Source: CAXXOK01 sp963666755 (GTDB taxonomy: Bacteria > Bacillota > Clostridia > Christensenellales > Aristaeellaceae). From it: a stretch of 64,000 nucleotides of DNA. The stretch lies in the NCBI GenBank assembly GCA_963666755.2, contig CAXXGW010000002.1, forward strand, positions 124,001-188,000. Direction: 5' to 3'. Position 1 is the stretch's first letter. Each line of letters opens with the position of its first letter. Made by a program: the position numbers and the translations under genes. Below, piece by piece: positions 41,976 through 50,292 of this stretch. The notes beneath the pieces are model-generated. The model made no database searches and had not been told where the DNA came from. It was given only the letters and a program-made list of their open reading frames with translations.

Positions 41976-42494
41976 ATGGACAAGGAGTTTACCCCGATAT
42001 CGGGCCTGCGCATCGTGCCGCGCGACCCGGCCCACCCCGACGCGCAGGCGCTGCTTGTGGCGTTGGGCGAGGCGCTGGCCCGCATCACCGGCAACGACGG
42101 CACAGCCTCCTTTCAGCCGGAGGATGTGCGCGGCCCCGGCGCGGCCTTTTTGGTGGCGTACCGCGACGGCGTGCCCGTCGCCTGCGGCGGCTACCGCCCG
42201 GTGGCGGCGGGCGTGGCCGAAGTGAAACGCGTGTACTCCGCCCAGCCGGGCGCGGGCCGGGCGCTGTTGCAGGCGCTGGAGGCCCGCGCCGCCGCCGACG
42301 GCTACGCCCGGCTGCTGTGCGAAACCCGGCGCGTCAACACGCGGGCCGTCGCCTTCTACCAGCGCGCGGGGTGGTCGGAATGCCCGCCCTACGGCCGCTA
42401 CATCGGCCGCCCCGAAGCCATCTGCCTGACGCGCGCCCTGCCGGGAACCGGCGAGGCCGCCGCGCAGGCCGCACCGCTGCCCGGCCTCGGCTGA
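41976..42494 (+). CDS. GNAT-family N-acetyltransferase
   Basis: The 172-residue protein has a GNAT core: VACGGYRPVAAGVAEVKRVY (strand beta-4 region), a CoA-binding stretch with unusual QPGAGRALLQALE, and ETRRVNTRAVAFYQRAGW near the end. It would acetylate a small molecule or amine; the substrate is unknown. The start ATG 41976 follows TGGAGGG; the frame is open another 36 codons upstream but lacks a ribosome site there. The last 15 residues are Ala-rich and unlike the core. Confidence 0.82.
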   Translation: MDKEFTPISGLRIVPRDPAHPDAQALLVALGEALARITGNDGTASFQPEDVRGPGAAFLVAYRDGVPVACGGYRPVAAGVAEVKRVYSAQPGAGRALLQALEARAAADGYARLLCETRRVNTRAVAFYQRAGWSECPPYGRYIGRPEAICLTRALPGTGEAAAQAAPLPGLG

Positions 42495-42669
42495 CCCAAC
42501 CCCGTGCAAGGCTACGGTTTACCCACGGCGGCGGCGCGGTGCGCTGTCTCCCCTGGCCGAAAACGGAATGCCCTCCGGTGCGGCACGCCTGCCCGAACCC
42601 GCCCGCCACGATGCAGGCAAATCCGGTTCTACTGCTGTTTTTCTCCTTTTTCCCCTGCCTTTTCCGTGC

Positions 42670-42675
42670 TATAAT
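42670..42675 (+). promoter_or_regulatory. -10 element before the TIR gene
   Basis: A perfect TATAAT lies 45 bp before the TIR gene start; the -35 region (TTTTTC near 42647) is weak. Confidence 0.5.
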
Positions 42676-42719
42676 AGCCTATTATCGGGCCGCTTTCTTC
42701 GGCCATCAGGAGGCTTTCC

Positions 42720-43979
42720 ATGGCACATGATGTGTTCATCAGCTACAGCAGCAAAAACAAGGCCGTTGCCGACATCATCTGCAACGGTCTGGAGAACCGG
42801 CACATCCGCTGCTGGTACGCCCCGCGCGACATCACGCCGGGGGACATGTACGGGGAAGCCATTTCCAACGCCATCAAAGGCACCCGGGTGTTTGTTGTCG
42901 TCTATTCAAACGAGTCGCGCACGTCCAAGCCCGTGCTGCAGGAAATTGAGCTGGCAACGCGCGCCGAATGCGTGATTATTCCCTTCAAAACGACGTTGGA
43001 CACCTTTGAGGGCGCGTTTGATTATTACTTAAGCAACATCCACTGGATTGACGCCGTAACCCCGCCGATGGACAAGCGGGTATCCGAGCTGGCCGACGTG
43101 GTGGAGCACATTCTGCAATCAAAGCTGACGACCGAATCGGAAACCGGTCAAAACACCGCAGAGGCGGATCAGAAAACGGAACCTGCCCATGCGGGGCAGC
43201 GGCAGACAGCAGAGAGAAACCCCGGATCGCAGCCTTCCGTCACGCCCCCGGCCCGGCAGGGAAGCGCGGATTCCAACGAAGCCGCGGCCAGGGCAGTCGA
43301 AAGAGCGAATCCGTTTTTCCACACGGCCAAGGACAGCCTGAACCGAGCGGCACAGAAACTGGAAACCTCCATGAATCATACCACGCCGGTTCGGGAACAC
43401 GATTGGCGGGGGATCGAACAGGCCCCGGGCCACATGGGTCAGCCGACAGCGGATGCGAGCGCAGGGCAAGCCGGCGGCGCTCGCGCCCAAACGAAGAAAA
43501 GCGAGTGCAGCATCCGGCACGACTACACCGTCCCGGAATCGTGTTCGCCGGAGCAGCTGAAAACCGCCCTGCAAAACGCGCTCCATTCGTTCCAGTGCAG
43601 GAAGGAAACCGTTGACCAGTATCAGGACTCACTTCAGATCAGCGCGGAAATCCGGCAAAACAAGACCCGATACAAGGTGACCCTTGAGGCACGACGGGTT
43701 AACCCGGACACGGTAAGGGTAACCTTGACGACGGTCGCGCTGATGTCCATACGCCGCAAGGTTGGTCGGGGTTTGATTCTGTACGGCGCGCTTATGCTAT
43801 TGGCTGTCCTGATCCTGACCTTGGAAGGGCAGCGTGACGCGTGGATGTATTGTTTTACAGCGGCTATACCGATCGGCATCGGCATCGCCGTGCTGGTCAA
43901 ATCGGCGGTGATCACAGCCGATACTTTTTGCGCAGAGCTCAACGCAAAGATTGCCGAAGCATTCCGGTCGCTTCGCTGA
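42720..43979 (+). CDS. TIR-domain protein with C-terminal membrane hairpin
   Basis: The 419-residue protein begins with a TIR domain (about 3-130): HDVFISYSSKNKAVADIICN, the YAPRDITPG loop and a Glu in SKPVLQEIELA placed like the catalytic Glu of TIR NADases. A disordered Gln/Ala/Pro-rich linker (about 140-260) follows, then an alpha/beta domain (about 262-345), and two membrane helices (about 348-366 and 374-396) with a short tail. CAGGAGGC precedes the ATG. Stand-alone TIR proteins with membrane parts occur in bacterial immunity, but neighbours here (GNAT, MreB) are not defence genes. Function inferred only from the domain. Confidence 0.85.
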   Translation: MAHDVFISYSSKNKAVADIICNGLENRHIRCWYAPRDITPGDMYGEAISNAIKGTRVFVVVYSNESRTSKPVLQEIELATRAECVIIPFKTTLDTFEGAFDYYLSNIHWIDAVTPPMDKRVSELADVVEHILQSKLTTESETGQNTAEADQKTEPAHAGQRQTAERNPGSQPSVTPPARQGSADSNEAAARAVERANPFFHTAKDSLNRAAQKLETSMNHTTPVREHDWRGIEQAPGHMGQPTADASAGQAGGARAQTKKSECSIRHDYTVPESCSPEQLKTALQNALHSFQCRKETVDQYQDSLQISAEIRQNKTRYKVTLEARRVNPDTVRVTLTTVALMSIRRKVGRGLILYGALMLLAVLILTLEGQRDAWMYCFTAAIPIGIGIAVLVKSAVITADTFCAELNAKIAEAFRSLR

Positions 43980-44108
43980 ACACGCGGGTTACTGCGACCG
44001 CGTGAATGGAACCCTTGCCGATACGCAGCAGACGGGCGATGCCTACGACACAAGCAAAGAGCACGAACAACGCCCGGCCATTGACAAACTAATGAAGACG
44101 CTAGGATA

Positions 44109-44234
44109 CAGCCTGCTCAAAAAGGTTCAGATGCGCGAAGCCAAACCGGATAAGGGTGGGAGCGTACACGGACGTACGTGACTGCCTTTATCCGGTACCG
44201 GCGACAAAGCAGATGGGCCTTTTTCAGCAGGCTG
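44109..44234. repeat. 126-bp nested-palindrome element, copy 3
   Basis: Outer arms CAGCCTGCTCAAAAAGG and CCTTTTTCAGCAGGCTG; inner stem around CCGGATAAGGGTGG / CTGCCTTTATCCGG with TACACGGACGTACG at the tip. Similarity to copies 1 and 2 begins about 30 bp earlier, at TTGACAAAC. It lies between the convergent TIR and mreB genes. Confidence 0.85.
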
Positions 44235-44280
44235 AAAGCCCGGCCACGCCTGTTTCGCAGGCGCAGCCGGGCTTTGTTTG
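44235..44280 (+). terminator. Terminator between convergent TIR and mreB genes
   Basis: The stem AAAGCCCGGC (44235-44244) / GCCGGGCTTT (44266-44275) with an inner CGCCTG / CAGGCG stem is followed by GTTTG. Both strands could use it, because the other side has TTTC. Confidence 0.75.
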
Positions 44281-44319
44281 CGCGTGATCTTTATAAACTA
44301 TACGGAGGCCTTTGACGGC

Positions 44320-45348
44320 CTACCGCCCCATCAGCCTGCGGCGGTTGTCGTCCAAAAACTGGCCCAGGTCCTGCATGTTTTCTACCGCTTTGCCGCAGCC
44401 GATTACCACGTTGGTCTGCGGATCCTCCGCGCAGGAGCAGGGCACTTTGAGCGCGTCGGCAATCGCCTCGCACAGGCCGAACATCTCCGCGCCGCCGCCC
44501 GTCAGCAGGATGCCGTATTCAAAAATATCCGCCGCCAGCTCCGCCGGGGTGTGTTCCAGCACGCCGTGGATGCTCTCGATCAGCTGCTGGAGCGGCTCGT
44601 CGATGGCCTCGGTCACATCGTCGCTGGTGATGCGCATGGTCTTTGGCAGGCCGGTAATCAGGTTGCGGCCGGTCACTTCCATGTAAAGCTGATCCGCACG
44701 CGGGATGGCGGAGCCGATGTTGATCTTGAGCTCCTCCGCCGTACGTTCGCCAATCAGCAGGTTATGCTTGCGCCGCAGGTGGCGGATGATGGCGTCGTCC
44801 AGCTTGTCGCCGCCGATCTTGGAGCAGTCGCTCACCACCACTTTGCCCATCGAAAGCACCGCGATATCGCTCACCCCGGCGCTGATATCCACAATCATGG
44901 TGCCGTACGCCTCGTCGATGGGCAGGCCCGCGCCCAGCGCCGCCGCGATGGTGCGGTCCAGCAGCTGCGTGCGGCGCATGCCCGCGTCAAACATGGTGGA
45001 GATGATGGAGCGCTTCTCCATCTCGTTTACGCCGGTGGGCAGCGCCAGAATGGCGCGCGGCCGCGCGAACATGTGCTTGCCGATGGCCTTGAGCACAAAG
45101 CCCTTGAGCATGAAGCTGACCAGCTCGTAATCCGAAATCACGCCTTCGCGCAGGGGGCGCAGCGCCAAGATGTTGCTGGGCGTGCGGCCGATCATGCGGC
45201 GGGCTTCCTCGCCAAAGGCCATCACATCGCGGGTATCGCGGTCGATGGCGACCACCGTGGGCTCCCGCAGGATGATGCCCTTGCCCTTCATGTAGATCAG
45301 GATGTTGGATGTGCCCAGATCAATCGCAATATCGTTGACGCTTGCCAT
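44320..45348 (-). CDS. mreB: MreB/Mbl-family actin-like cell-shape protein
   Basis: The 342-residue protein has the actin-fold motifs of MreB: phosphate-1 IAIDLGTSNILIYMKGKGI, REPTVVAIDR, LRPLREGVISDYE, phosphate-2 MIVDISAGVSDIAVLSMG and the adenosine motif LLTGGGAEM. It forms membrane-bound filaments that guide cell-wall synthesis. AAGGGG precedes the ATG. The usual partners mreC and mreD are not in the window, so this may be an Mbl/MreBH-like paralogue. It is transcribed alone, 118 bp downstream of truA. Confidence 0.9.
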   Translation of the reverse strand: MASVNDIAIDLGTSNILIYMKGKGIILREPTVVAIDRDTRDVMAFGEEARRMIGRTPSNILALRPLREGVISDYELVSFMLKGFVLKAIGKHMFARPRAILALPTGVNEMEKRSIISTMFDAGMRRTQLLDRTIAAALGAGLPIDEAYGTMIVDISAGVSDIAVLSMGKVVVSDCSKIGGDKLDDAIIRHLRRKHNLLIGERTAEELKINIGSAIPRADQLYMEVTGRNLITGLPKTMRITSDDVTEAIDEPLQQLIESIHGVLEHTPAELAADIFEYGILLTGGGAEMFGLCEAIADALKVPCSCAEDPQTNVVIGCGKAVENMQDLGQFLDDNRRRLMGR

Positions 45349-45466
45349 GCTAAACCCCTTTGTGTCATTTCGGCGGCGAAACAGACCGCCATGCGGCCGG
45401 TTGCGGCAAAACGGATGCTGTCATTGGAATGTTCGCCACACGGCGCGGAAATCCTGCCCGCGCGGC

Positions 45467-46315
45467 TCAGGGTACGCTTTTGTACGCCACGCGCATGAGC
45501 GTCAGCCCCCGGGCGGGGGCGGTGGAGCCGAGGGTCAGGCGGTCGCCGGTGCGCAGCGCGCGGGCAAAACAGTCCGCGGGCAGTTTGCCCCTGCCCACCT
45601 CCACCAGCGACCCGGCGATGATGCGCACCATGTTGTATAAAAACGCGTTGCCTTCCACCGTGAGCGTCAGCTCCGGGCCACACGCCTCCAGTGTGGCCTG
45701 CCGCAGCGTGCGTACGGTAGTTTTAGCCGTGCCGCCGCTGGCCTGAAAGGCGGCAAAATCGTGCGTGCCCAGCAGCACGGGCAGGGCCCGGCGCATGGCC
45801 TCTACATCCAGCGGCACAGGCACGTGCGCCGTCAGGTTGCGGTACAGGGCGCTGGCGTGCGGCGCATTGTGGATGCGGTAGCTATACTGCTTGCCCTGTG
45901 CGTCGAACCGGGCGTGAAAATGCGCGTCTACCTCCAGGCCGCAAAGCACCCGGATATCCGGGGGCAGGAAGGTGTTCAGCGCATAGGGGAACCGTTCGGC
46001 CGGAATGCGGCAGGCGGTATCGAAATGCGCGCGCTGGCCCAGCGCATGCACGCCCGCGTCGGTACGGCTGGCGCCGGAAACGCGCACGGGGCCGCCCGTC
46101 AGTTTGGCGAGGGCCTCCTCCAGCCGCTGCTGCACGCTCACGGCGTTTGCCTGCCACTGCCAGCCCGCGTAGGCGGTGCCGTCGTAGCTCAGGGTCAGCA
46201 GCACCCGGCGCGTGCCCGCAGGCGCGGTCAGCCCCTCGCGCGCCACCCAGTCGGCCTCGTTCGCCTCCGGCTGCGGGGGCGATGCGGCTCCGGTGTCTTC
46301 CGGCCTGAGGGTCAT
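45467..46315 (-). CDS. truA: tRNA pseudouridine(38-40) synthase TruA
   Basis: The 282-residue enzyme contains the catalytic motif ASRTDAGVHALGQRAHF with the nucleophilic Asp, the N-terminal LLTLSYDGTAYAGWQWQ and the terminal FLYNMVRIIAGSLVEVGRGK. It modifies U38-40 in the anticodon arm. The start ATG 46315 is preceded by GGGAGGCGCAACC; it has about 38 extra N-terminal residues (Pro/Glu-rich) ahead of the usual start. The gene follows ecfT by 35 nt, the common Firmicute order. Confidence 0.93.
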   Translation of the reverse strand: MTLRPEDTGAASPPQPEANEADWVAREGLTAPAGTRRVLLTLSYDGTAYAGWQWQANAVSVQQRLEEALAKLTGGPVRVSGASRTDAGVHALGQRAHFDTACRIPAERFPYALNTFLPPDIRVLCGLEVDAHFHARFDAQGKQYSYRIHNAPHASALYRNLTAHVPVPLDVEAMRRALPVLLGTHDFAAFQASGGTAKTTVRTLRQATLEACGPELTLTVEGNAFLYNMVRIIAGSLVEVGRGKLPADCFARALRTGDRLTLGSTAPARGLTLMRVAYKSVP

Positions 46316-46350
46316 GGTTGCGCCTCCCTGTGCGTGCGTTAAGTGTAAAA

Positions 46351-47166
46351 TTAAAACCCGCTGGGCAGCAACGCCTGCCCGGCGATAATCACTGCCAGCG
46401 CCGCCGCCGTAAGCAGGAAGGCAAGCCCGTCCTCCCGGGTCATGCGCAGCACGCGCAGGCGGGTGCGGCCTTCGCCGCCGTGGTAGCACCGCGCCTCCAT
46501 GGCCATCGCCAGCTCGCCCGCACGGCGGAAAGCGCTCACAAACAGCGGCACCAGCAGCGGCACCATGGCTTTGGCGCGCGCCAGCAGGTTGCCGGTTTCA
46601 AAATCCGCGCCGCGCGCCTGCTGGGCTTTCATGATCTTGTCGGTTTCCTCAATCAGCGTGGGAATAAAACGCAGGGCGATGGTCATCATCATCGCCAGCT
46701 CATGGGCGGGGAAGTGGAACACCCGCAGGGGCTTGAGCAGCATCTCGATGCCGTCGCTCAGCGCCACGGGCGAGGTGGTGAGCGTCAGCACGGACGTGCC
46801 CACCACCAGAAACACCAGCCGCATGCAAAAGTGCACCGCCAGCAGCACGCCCTCGCGCGTAACGGTGACAATGCCCCAGCGCAGCCATACGGTGCTGCCG
46901 CCCGAAAAGAACAGGTTCAGCACAAACGTAAGGATCAGCAGCACCCGCAGGGGCTTGACCGACTTGAGCAGCTGCCGCAGCGACAGCCCCGCCAGCCGCG
47001 CCGCCAGCGCCACGTACAGCGTGGGCACCACATACCAAGCCGGGCTGGTGACCAGAAAGATCATCACAATGTAAGCGGTGGTCAGCGCGATTTTGGTGCG
47101 CGGGTCCAGCCGGTGCACCACGGTGTTGCCGGGCATGTACTGGCCCAGCGTAATATCCTTAAGCAT
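46351..47166 (-). CDS. ecfT: ECF transporter transmembrane subunit EcfT
   Basis: The 271-residue protein has five to six membrane helices, the N-terminal LGQYMPGNTVVHRLDPRTKI and the coupling motif ARGADFETGNLLARA with ALRFIPTLIEE, which contacts the ATPases. It joins substrate-binding S subunits to the EcfA pair for vitamin or metal uptake. No S-component gene is in the window, so it is a group II, shared module. Its start overlaps the end of ecfA2 by 8 nt. Confidence 0.93.
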   Translation of the reverse strand: MLKDITLGQYMPGNTVVHRLDPRTKIALTTAYIVMIFLVTSPAWYVVPTLYVALAARLAGLSLRQLLKSVKPLRVLLILTFVLNLFFSGGSTVWLRWGIVTVTREGVLLAVHFCMRLVFLVVGTSVLTLTTSPVALSDGIEMLLKPLRVFHFPAHELAMMMTIALRFIPTLIEETDKIMKAQQARGADFETGNLLARAKAMVPLLVPLFVSAFRRAGELAMAMEARCYHGGEGRTRLRVLRMTREDGLAFLLTAAALAVIIAGQALLPSGF

Positions 47167-48037
47167 CGGCGGCGCCCCCCTTCTGCGGCAACCGGGGCAA
47201 CATAAGCAGCGCGTCGCGCACGGCGGGCAGCGTATACAGCCCCTCGGGCACGGCGTAGCCTTCGGCGCGCAGGCGGTAGCAAAGCTCCGCCGCCTGGGGC
47301 ACGCCCAGCCCGATGGCGCGCAGATCGTCCCGGCGGGCGAACACCTCCTGCGGGGTGCCGCTCATGGCAAGCTCGCCCCGGCACATCACCAGCAGGCGCG
47401 TGGCAAGGGTGGCGATATCGTCCATGCTGTGGCTGACCATGACCACCGTCATGCCCGTATCCGCGTGCAGGCGGCGGATCATCTCCAGCACGGCGCGGCG
47501 GCCGCGCGGGTCCAGCCCGGCGGTCGGCTCGTCCAGAATCAGGGTTTTGGGCTGCATGGCCAGCACGCCCGCGATGGCGACGCGCCGCATCTGCCCGCCG
47601 GACAGCTCAAAGGGCGAGCTTTCGGCAATCGCGCCGTATTCCAGCCCCACCTGCTCCAGCGCCCAGTGCACGCGCCGGTCGATTTCCGCCTTGTCCAGCC
47701 CCATGTTTTTGGGGCCGAACGCCACGTCCTTAGCCACGGTTTCTTCAAACAGCTGGTATTCCGGGTACTGGAACACCAGCCCCACGCGCTTGCGCACGTC
47801 CAGCAGGCTTACGTTTTTCTGGGTAATGTCCTTGCCGTCCACCCAGACGCGACCCTCGGTGGGCTTGAGCAGCCCGTTCAGGTGCTGCACAAAGGTGGTC
47901 TTGCCCGAGCCCGTATGCCCCAGCACGCCGATAAACTCGCCGTCCTCAATGGTCAGGTTCAGGTCGTGGATGGCCGTGGCGGAAAACGGGCTGCCCGGCA
48001 GGTAGGTGTGCGTCAGGTGCTCGACTTGGATAGGCAT
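47159..48037 (-). CDS. ecfA2: ECF transporter ATPase EcfA2
   Basis: The 292-residue ATPase has Walker A GHTGSGKTTFVQHLNGL, FQYPEYQLFEETVAKDVAFG (Q-loop and the ECF-specific stretch), ELSGGQMRRVAIAGVLA and LILDEPTAGLDP, then the H-loop VSHSMDDIA. It pairs with EcfA1 to energise EcfT. It overlaps ecfA1 by 25 nt and ecfT by 8 nt, which means translational coupling and balanced subunits. Confidence 0.94.
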   Translation of the reverse strand: MPIQVEHLTHTYLPGSPFSATAIHDLNLTIEDGEFIGVLGHTGSGKTTFVQHLNGLLKPTEGRVWVDGKDITQKNVSLLDVRKRVGLVFQYPEYQLFEETVAKDVAFGPKNMGLDKAEIDRRVHWALEQVGLEYGAIAESSPFELSGGQMRRVAIAGVLAMQPKTLILDEPTAGLDPRGRRAVLEMIRRLHADTGMTVVMVSHSMDDIATLATRLLVMCRGELAMSGTPQEVFARRDDLRAIGLGVPQAAELCYRLRAEGYAVPEGLYTLPAVRDALLMLPRLPQKGGAADA

Positions 48038-48864
48038 GCCTTCAGCTCCTTTACCATATCGTCCACGGTCAGCACGCCGGAGGGCAGGGGCAGGCCCGCG
48101 TCGGCCAGCATCTGCGCCAGCTCCGCCATGGGGGGCACATCAAGCCCCAGCTTTTTAAGCGGCTCCACCTGGCTAAACACCTCGCGGGGGGTGCCGTCCA
48201 TGGCGATGCCGCCCTTATGCAGCACCACCACGCGGTCGGCCAGCGCGGCCTCCTCCATAAAATGCGTAATCCACACCACGGTGATGCCCTTTTCCCGGTT
48301 CAGCTTGCGCACGGTGCCCAGCACCTCTTCGCGGCCGGAAGGGTCCAGCATGGCGGTGGCTTCGTCCAAAATCATCACATCGGGCTGCATGGCCAGCACC
48401 CCGGCCACGGCCACGCGCTGCTTCTGCCCGCCGGACAGCATGTGCGGCGCGGCGGCGGCGTACTCGGTCATGCGCACGGCGGCCAGCGCCTCGTCGATGC
48501 GCGGGCCCATCTCCGGCTGGGGCACGCCCAGGTTTTCCAGCCCGAAGGCCACATCCTCCCGCACAACGGTGGCGACGATCTGGTTGTCCGGGTTCTGGAA
48601 CACCATGCCGGCATGGCGGCGCACATCCCAGAGGTGCTCCTCCTGCGCGGTATCCAGCCCGCACACCAGCACCCGCCCGTCGGTGGGCAGGTAGAGGGCG
48701 TTCATCAGCTTGGCCAGCGTGCTCTTGCCGGAGCCGTTATGCCCCAGCACCGCCACAAACGCGCCCCGCGGTACGGATAAGGTGACATGATCCACGGCGG
48801 GGCGGCCGTCCTCCTCATAGCGGTACACGGCGTCCTGGGTTTCGATCGGGTTTTGGAACTCCAT
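48013..48864 (-). CDS. ecfA1: ECF transporter ATPase EcfA1
   Basis: The 283-residue ATPase has Walker A GHNGSGKSTLAKLMNAL, FQNPDNQIVATVVREDVAFG, MLSGGQKQRVAVAGVLA and MILDEATAMLDP, the A1-type Walker B. The start ATG 48864 follows AAGGAGACCCC; an open frame extends 40 codons upstream, but that part is Arg/Pro-rich and lies within the riboflavin kinase gene's end. It is the first gene of the A1-A2-T-truA run. Confidence 0.94.
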   Translation of the reverse strand: MEFQNPIETQDAVYRYEEDGRPAVDHVTLSVPRGAFVAVLGHNGSGKSTLAKLMNALYLPTDGRVLVCGLDTAQEEHLWDVRRHAGMVFQNPDNQIVATVVREDVAFGLENLGVPQPEMGPRIDEALAAVRMTEYAAAAPHMLSGGQKQRVAVAGVLAMQPDVMILDEATAMLDPSGREEVLGTVRKLNREKGITVVWITHFMEEAALADRVVVLHKGGIAMDGTPREVFSQVEPLKKLGLDVPPMAELAQMLADAGLPLPSGVLTVDDMVKELKACLSKSST

Positions 48865-48898
48865 AAGGGGTCTCCTTTTCGGGCAGGTGTGGGTAAAG

Positions 48899-49297
48899 TC
48901 ACGGCGCGGGCTGCGCGGCAAACCACGCGGCGGCCTGCGCCTCGTCGGCGGCCAGCTGGGCGCGCAGCGCGGCCAGCGTGCCAAAGCGCTGCTCGGGCCG
49001 CAGGTAATGCAGGTAGGTAAGCGTCAGGGGCTTGCCGTACAGATCGCCGCCGGGGTAGCCCAGCAGGTGGGTTTCCACGGTCGGGCTGCCTTCGGGCGCG
49101 GTCGGGTGCCGCCCCTGGTTGAGCACCGCCGGGTAGCGGCGGCCGTCGACCTCCGCCAGGGCGACGTACACCCCGTCGGCAGGCAGCGTTTCAGTGGGCG
49201 GGTACTTCAGGTTGGCGGTGGGGTACCCCAGCCGGGTGCCCAGCCGCTTGCCGCGCACCGTAACCCCTTCCAGGCGGAAAGGCAGCGGCGCGGTCAT
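48899..49297 (-). CDS. Stand-alone riboflavin kinase domain
   Basis: The 132-residue protein consists of only the flavokinase barrel found as the C-terminal half of bifunctional RibF: VRGKRLGTRLGYPTANL (15-30), the AVLNQGRHPTAP loop (canonical Asn-x-Gly-x-Arg/x-Pro-Thr) and the ETHLLGYPGGDLYGK strand with Glu. It would phosphorylate riboflavin to FMN. The N-terminal FAD synthetase half is missing. The gene overlaps the flavodoxin gene by 4 nt (ATGA) and lies 34 bp ahead of ecfA1, so FMN synthesis is tied to an FMN protein and perhaps to vitamin uptake. Confidence 0.8.
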   Translation of the reverse strand: MTAPLPFRLEGVTVRGKRLGTRLGYPTANLKYPPTETLPADGVYVALAEVDGRRYPAVLNQGRHPTAPEGSPTVETHLLGYPGGDLYGKPLTLTYLHYLRPEQRFGTLAALRAQLAADEAQAAAWFAAQPAP

Positions 49298-49794
49298 CCC
49301 TGCAGCGCGGCCAGCAGCGCGTCGGCGCAGGCGTCCACCCGCTCCGGCAGGATGCCCGGGGTATCCATCTCAGCAGTGGCGGGGCTTTTCTGGATCATGC
49401 GCACCACAAACCGGTCCAGCCCGCGCTGTTTGCACAGTTCCATTTCGCCGCCCAGCGAATCGGCAAAAACGGCATGCATGCACAGCGGTTGCCCGATCTG
49501 CTTTTCCAAAAGGGGGCGCAGCGGGTCGCGCCCGCAGCGCACGGCAAACAGCGCCAGCGGCTTTGCCCTAAGCGCGGCCTCGTTGCGCTTCGCAAAATTG
49601 CGCGCCTTCCGGTGCCACATCCCGATGCGGATGCTGCCGCCCAGCGCCACGGCGTCGGCGGAAAGGTCGGGGGTTTGTTTGGCCAGATCATAAAGCGTAA
49701 CGGTGGCGCCGCGCGCTTCCAGCGCGGCCTGCAACGCCTGCGCGGCTTTGCGGGCGGTGCCCGTTTTGGTGGCGTAGAGAACGGCAATGTGCAT
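49294..49794 (-). CDS. Flavodoxin-domain protein (flavodoxin_5/HemG-like)
   Basis: The 166-residue protein starts with the FMN phosphate-binding loop LYATKTGTARKAA (6-18) and has the later ALGGSIRIGMWHRKARNF and FAVRCG segments of the menaquinone-dependent protoporphyrinogen oxidase-like flavodoxins. No haem-synthesis genes are near, so a general electron-transfer role is as likely. The start ATG 49794 follows GAAGGAGGTTCGCGT. The next gene, riboflavin kinase, makes its cofactor; the genes overlap by 4 nt. Confidence 0.82.
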   Translation of the reverse strand: MHIAVLYATKTGTARKAAQALQAALEARGATVTLYDLAKQTPDLSADAVALGGSIRIGMWHRKARNFAKRNEAALRAKPLALFAVRCGRDPLRPLLEKQIGQPLCMHAVFADSLGGEMELCKQRGLDRFVVRMIQKSPATAEMDTPGILPERVDACADALLAALQG

Positions 49795-49947
49795 ACGCGA
49801 ACCTCCTTCAGTCGTTGGGGGGCGCACGGGCGGAATACCCGACCGTAAGAATAGATTATAGCGCAGCGGCGCGCGCGCGTCAAACCGGATTACGCGGCGC
49901 GCCGACAGGCCCAACCGCACCCTGTGGAAAAAATTGTACGCGGGGGC

Positions 49948-49976
49948 TTGACAAGCGCGCCGGATTTGCGTATCAT
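49948..49976 (+). promoter_or_regulatory. Promoter of the T-box-trpB2 transcript
   Basis: TTGACA (49948-49953), a 17-bp spacer and TATCAT (49971-49976). Transcription would begin near 49983, just before the T-box leader. Confidence 0.85.
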
Positions 49977-49985
49977 GAGCGGCAT

Positions 49986-50252
49986 AAACCGGTGACGCGG
50001 AGGAGTAAACGCTCAGCCTGCTTTGCAGAGAGCCGCCGTTGGTGCGAGTGCGGTAAAAGGGCTTGCGTTGAATGGACCGCCGAGGGCGGAGCGAACGGCC
50101 TTGCCGCTAGCGACCGACGGGAGCTTCAGCCGTTATCAACGAAGCGCATATGCTGGTATGCGAAAGCGAGCGGCCGGTTTAACCGGCAATACGGGTGGCA
50201 CCGCAGACATCACAAGGTCTGTCCCAGGGAGTACTGGGGCAGGCCTTTTTTG
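49986..50252 (+). promoter_or_regulatory. Tryptophan T-box leader
   Basis: The leader has an AGAGAG-type stem I base (50028-50033 region), a specifier candidate TGG at 50073-50075 (tryptophan codon), the antiterminator core TGGCACCGC (50196-50204) and a terminator stem CTGTCCCAG (50219-50227) / CTGGGGCAG (50234-50242) followed by CCTTTTTT. In TGGC the last base would pair with the G discriminator of tRNA-Trp. Uncharged tRNA-Trp would therefore let transcription enter the downstream TrpB2 gene. Confidence 0.9.
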
Positions 50253-50292
50253 TTGCTTGCAACCGGCGAAAAAATTGAAGGAGGGGTTCCAC

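Noticed and set aside
44278..45498. A 406-codon plus-strand frame over mreB
   Set aside because: Antisense to an unmistakable MreB; no ribosome site or domain.
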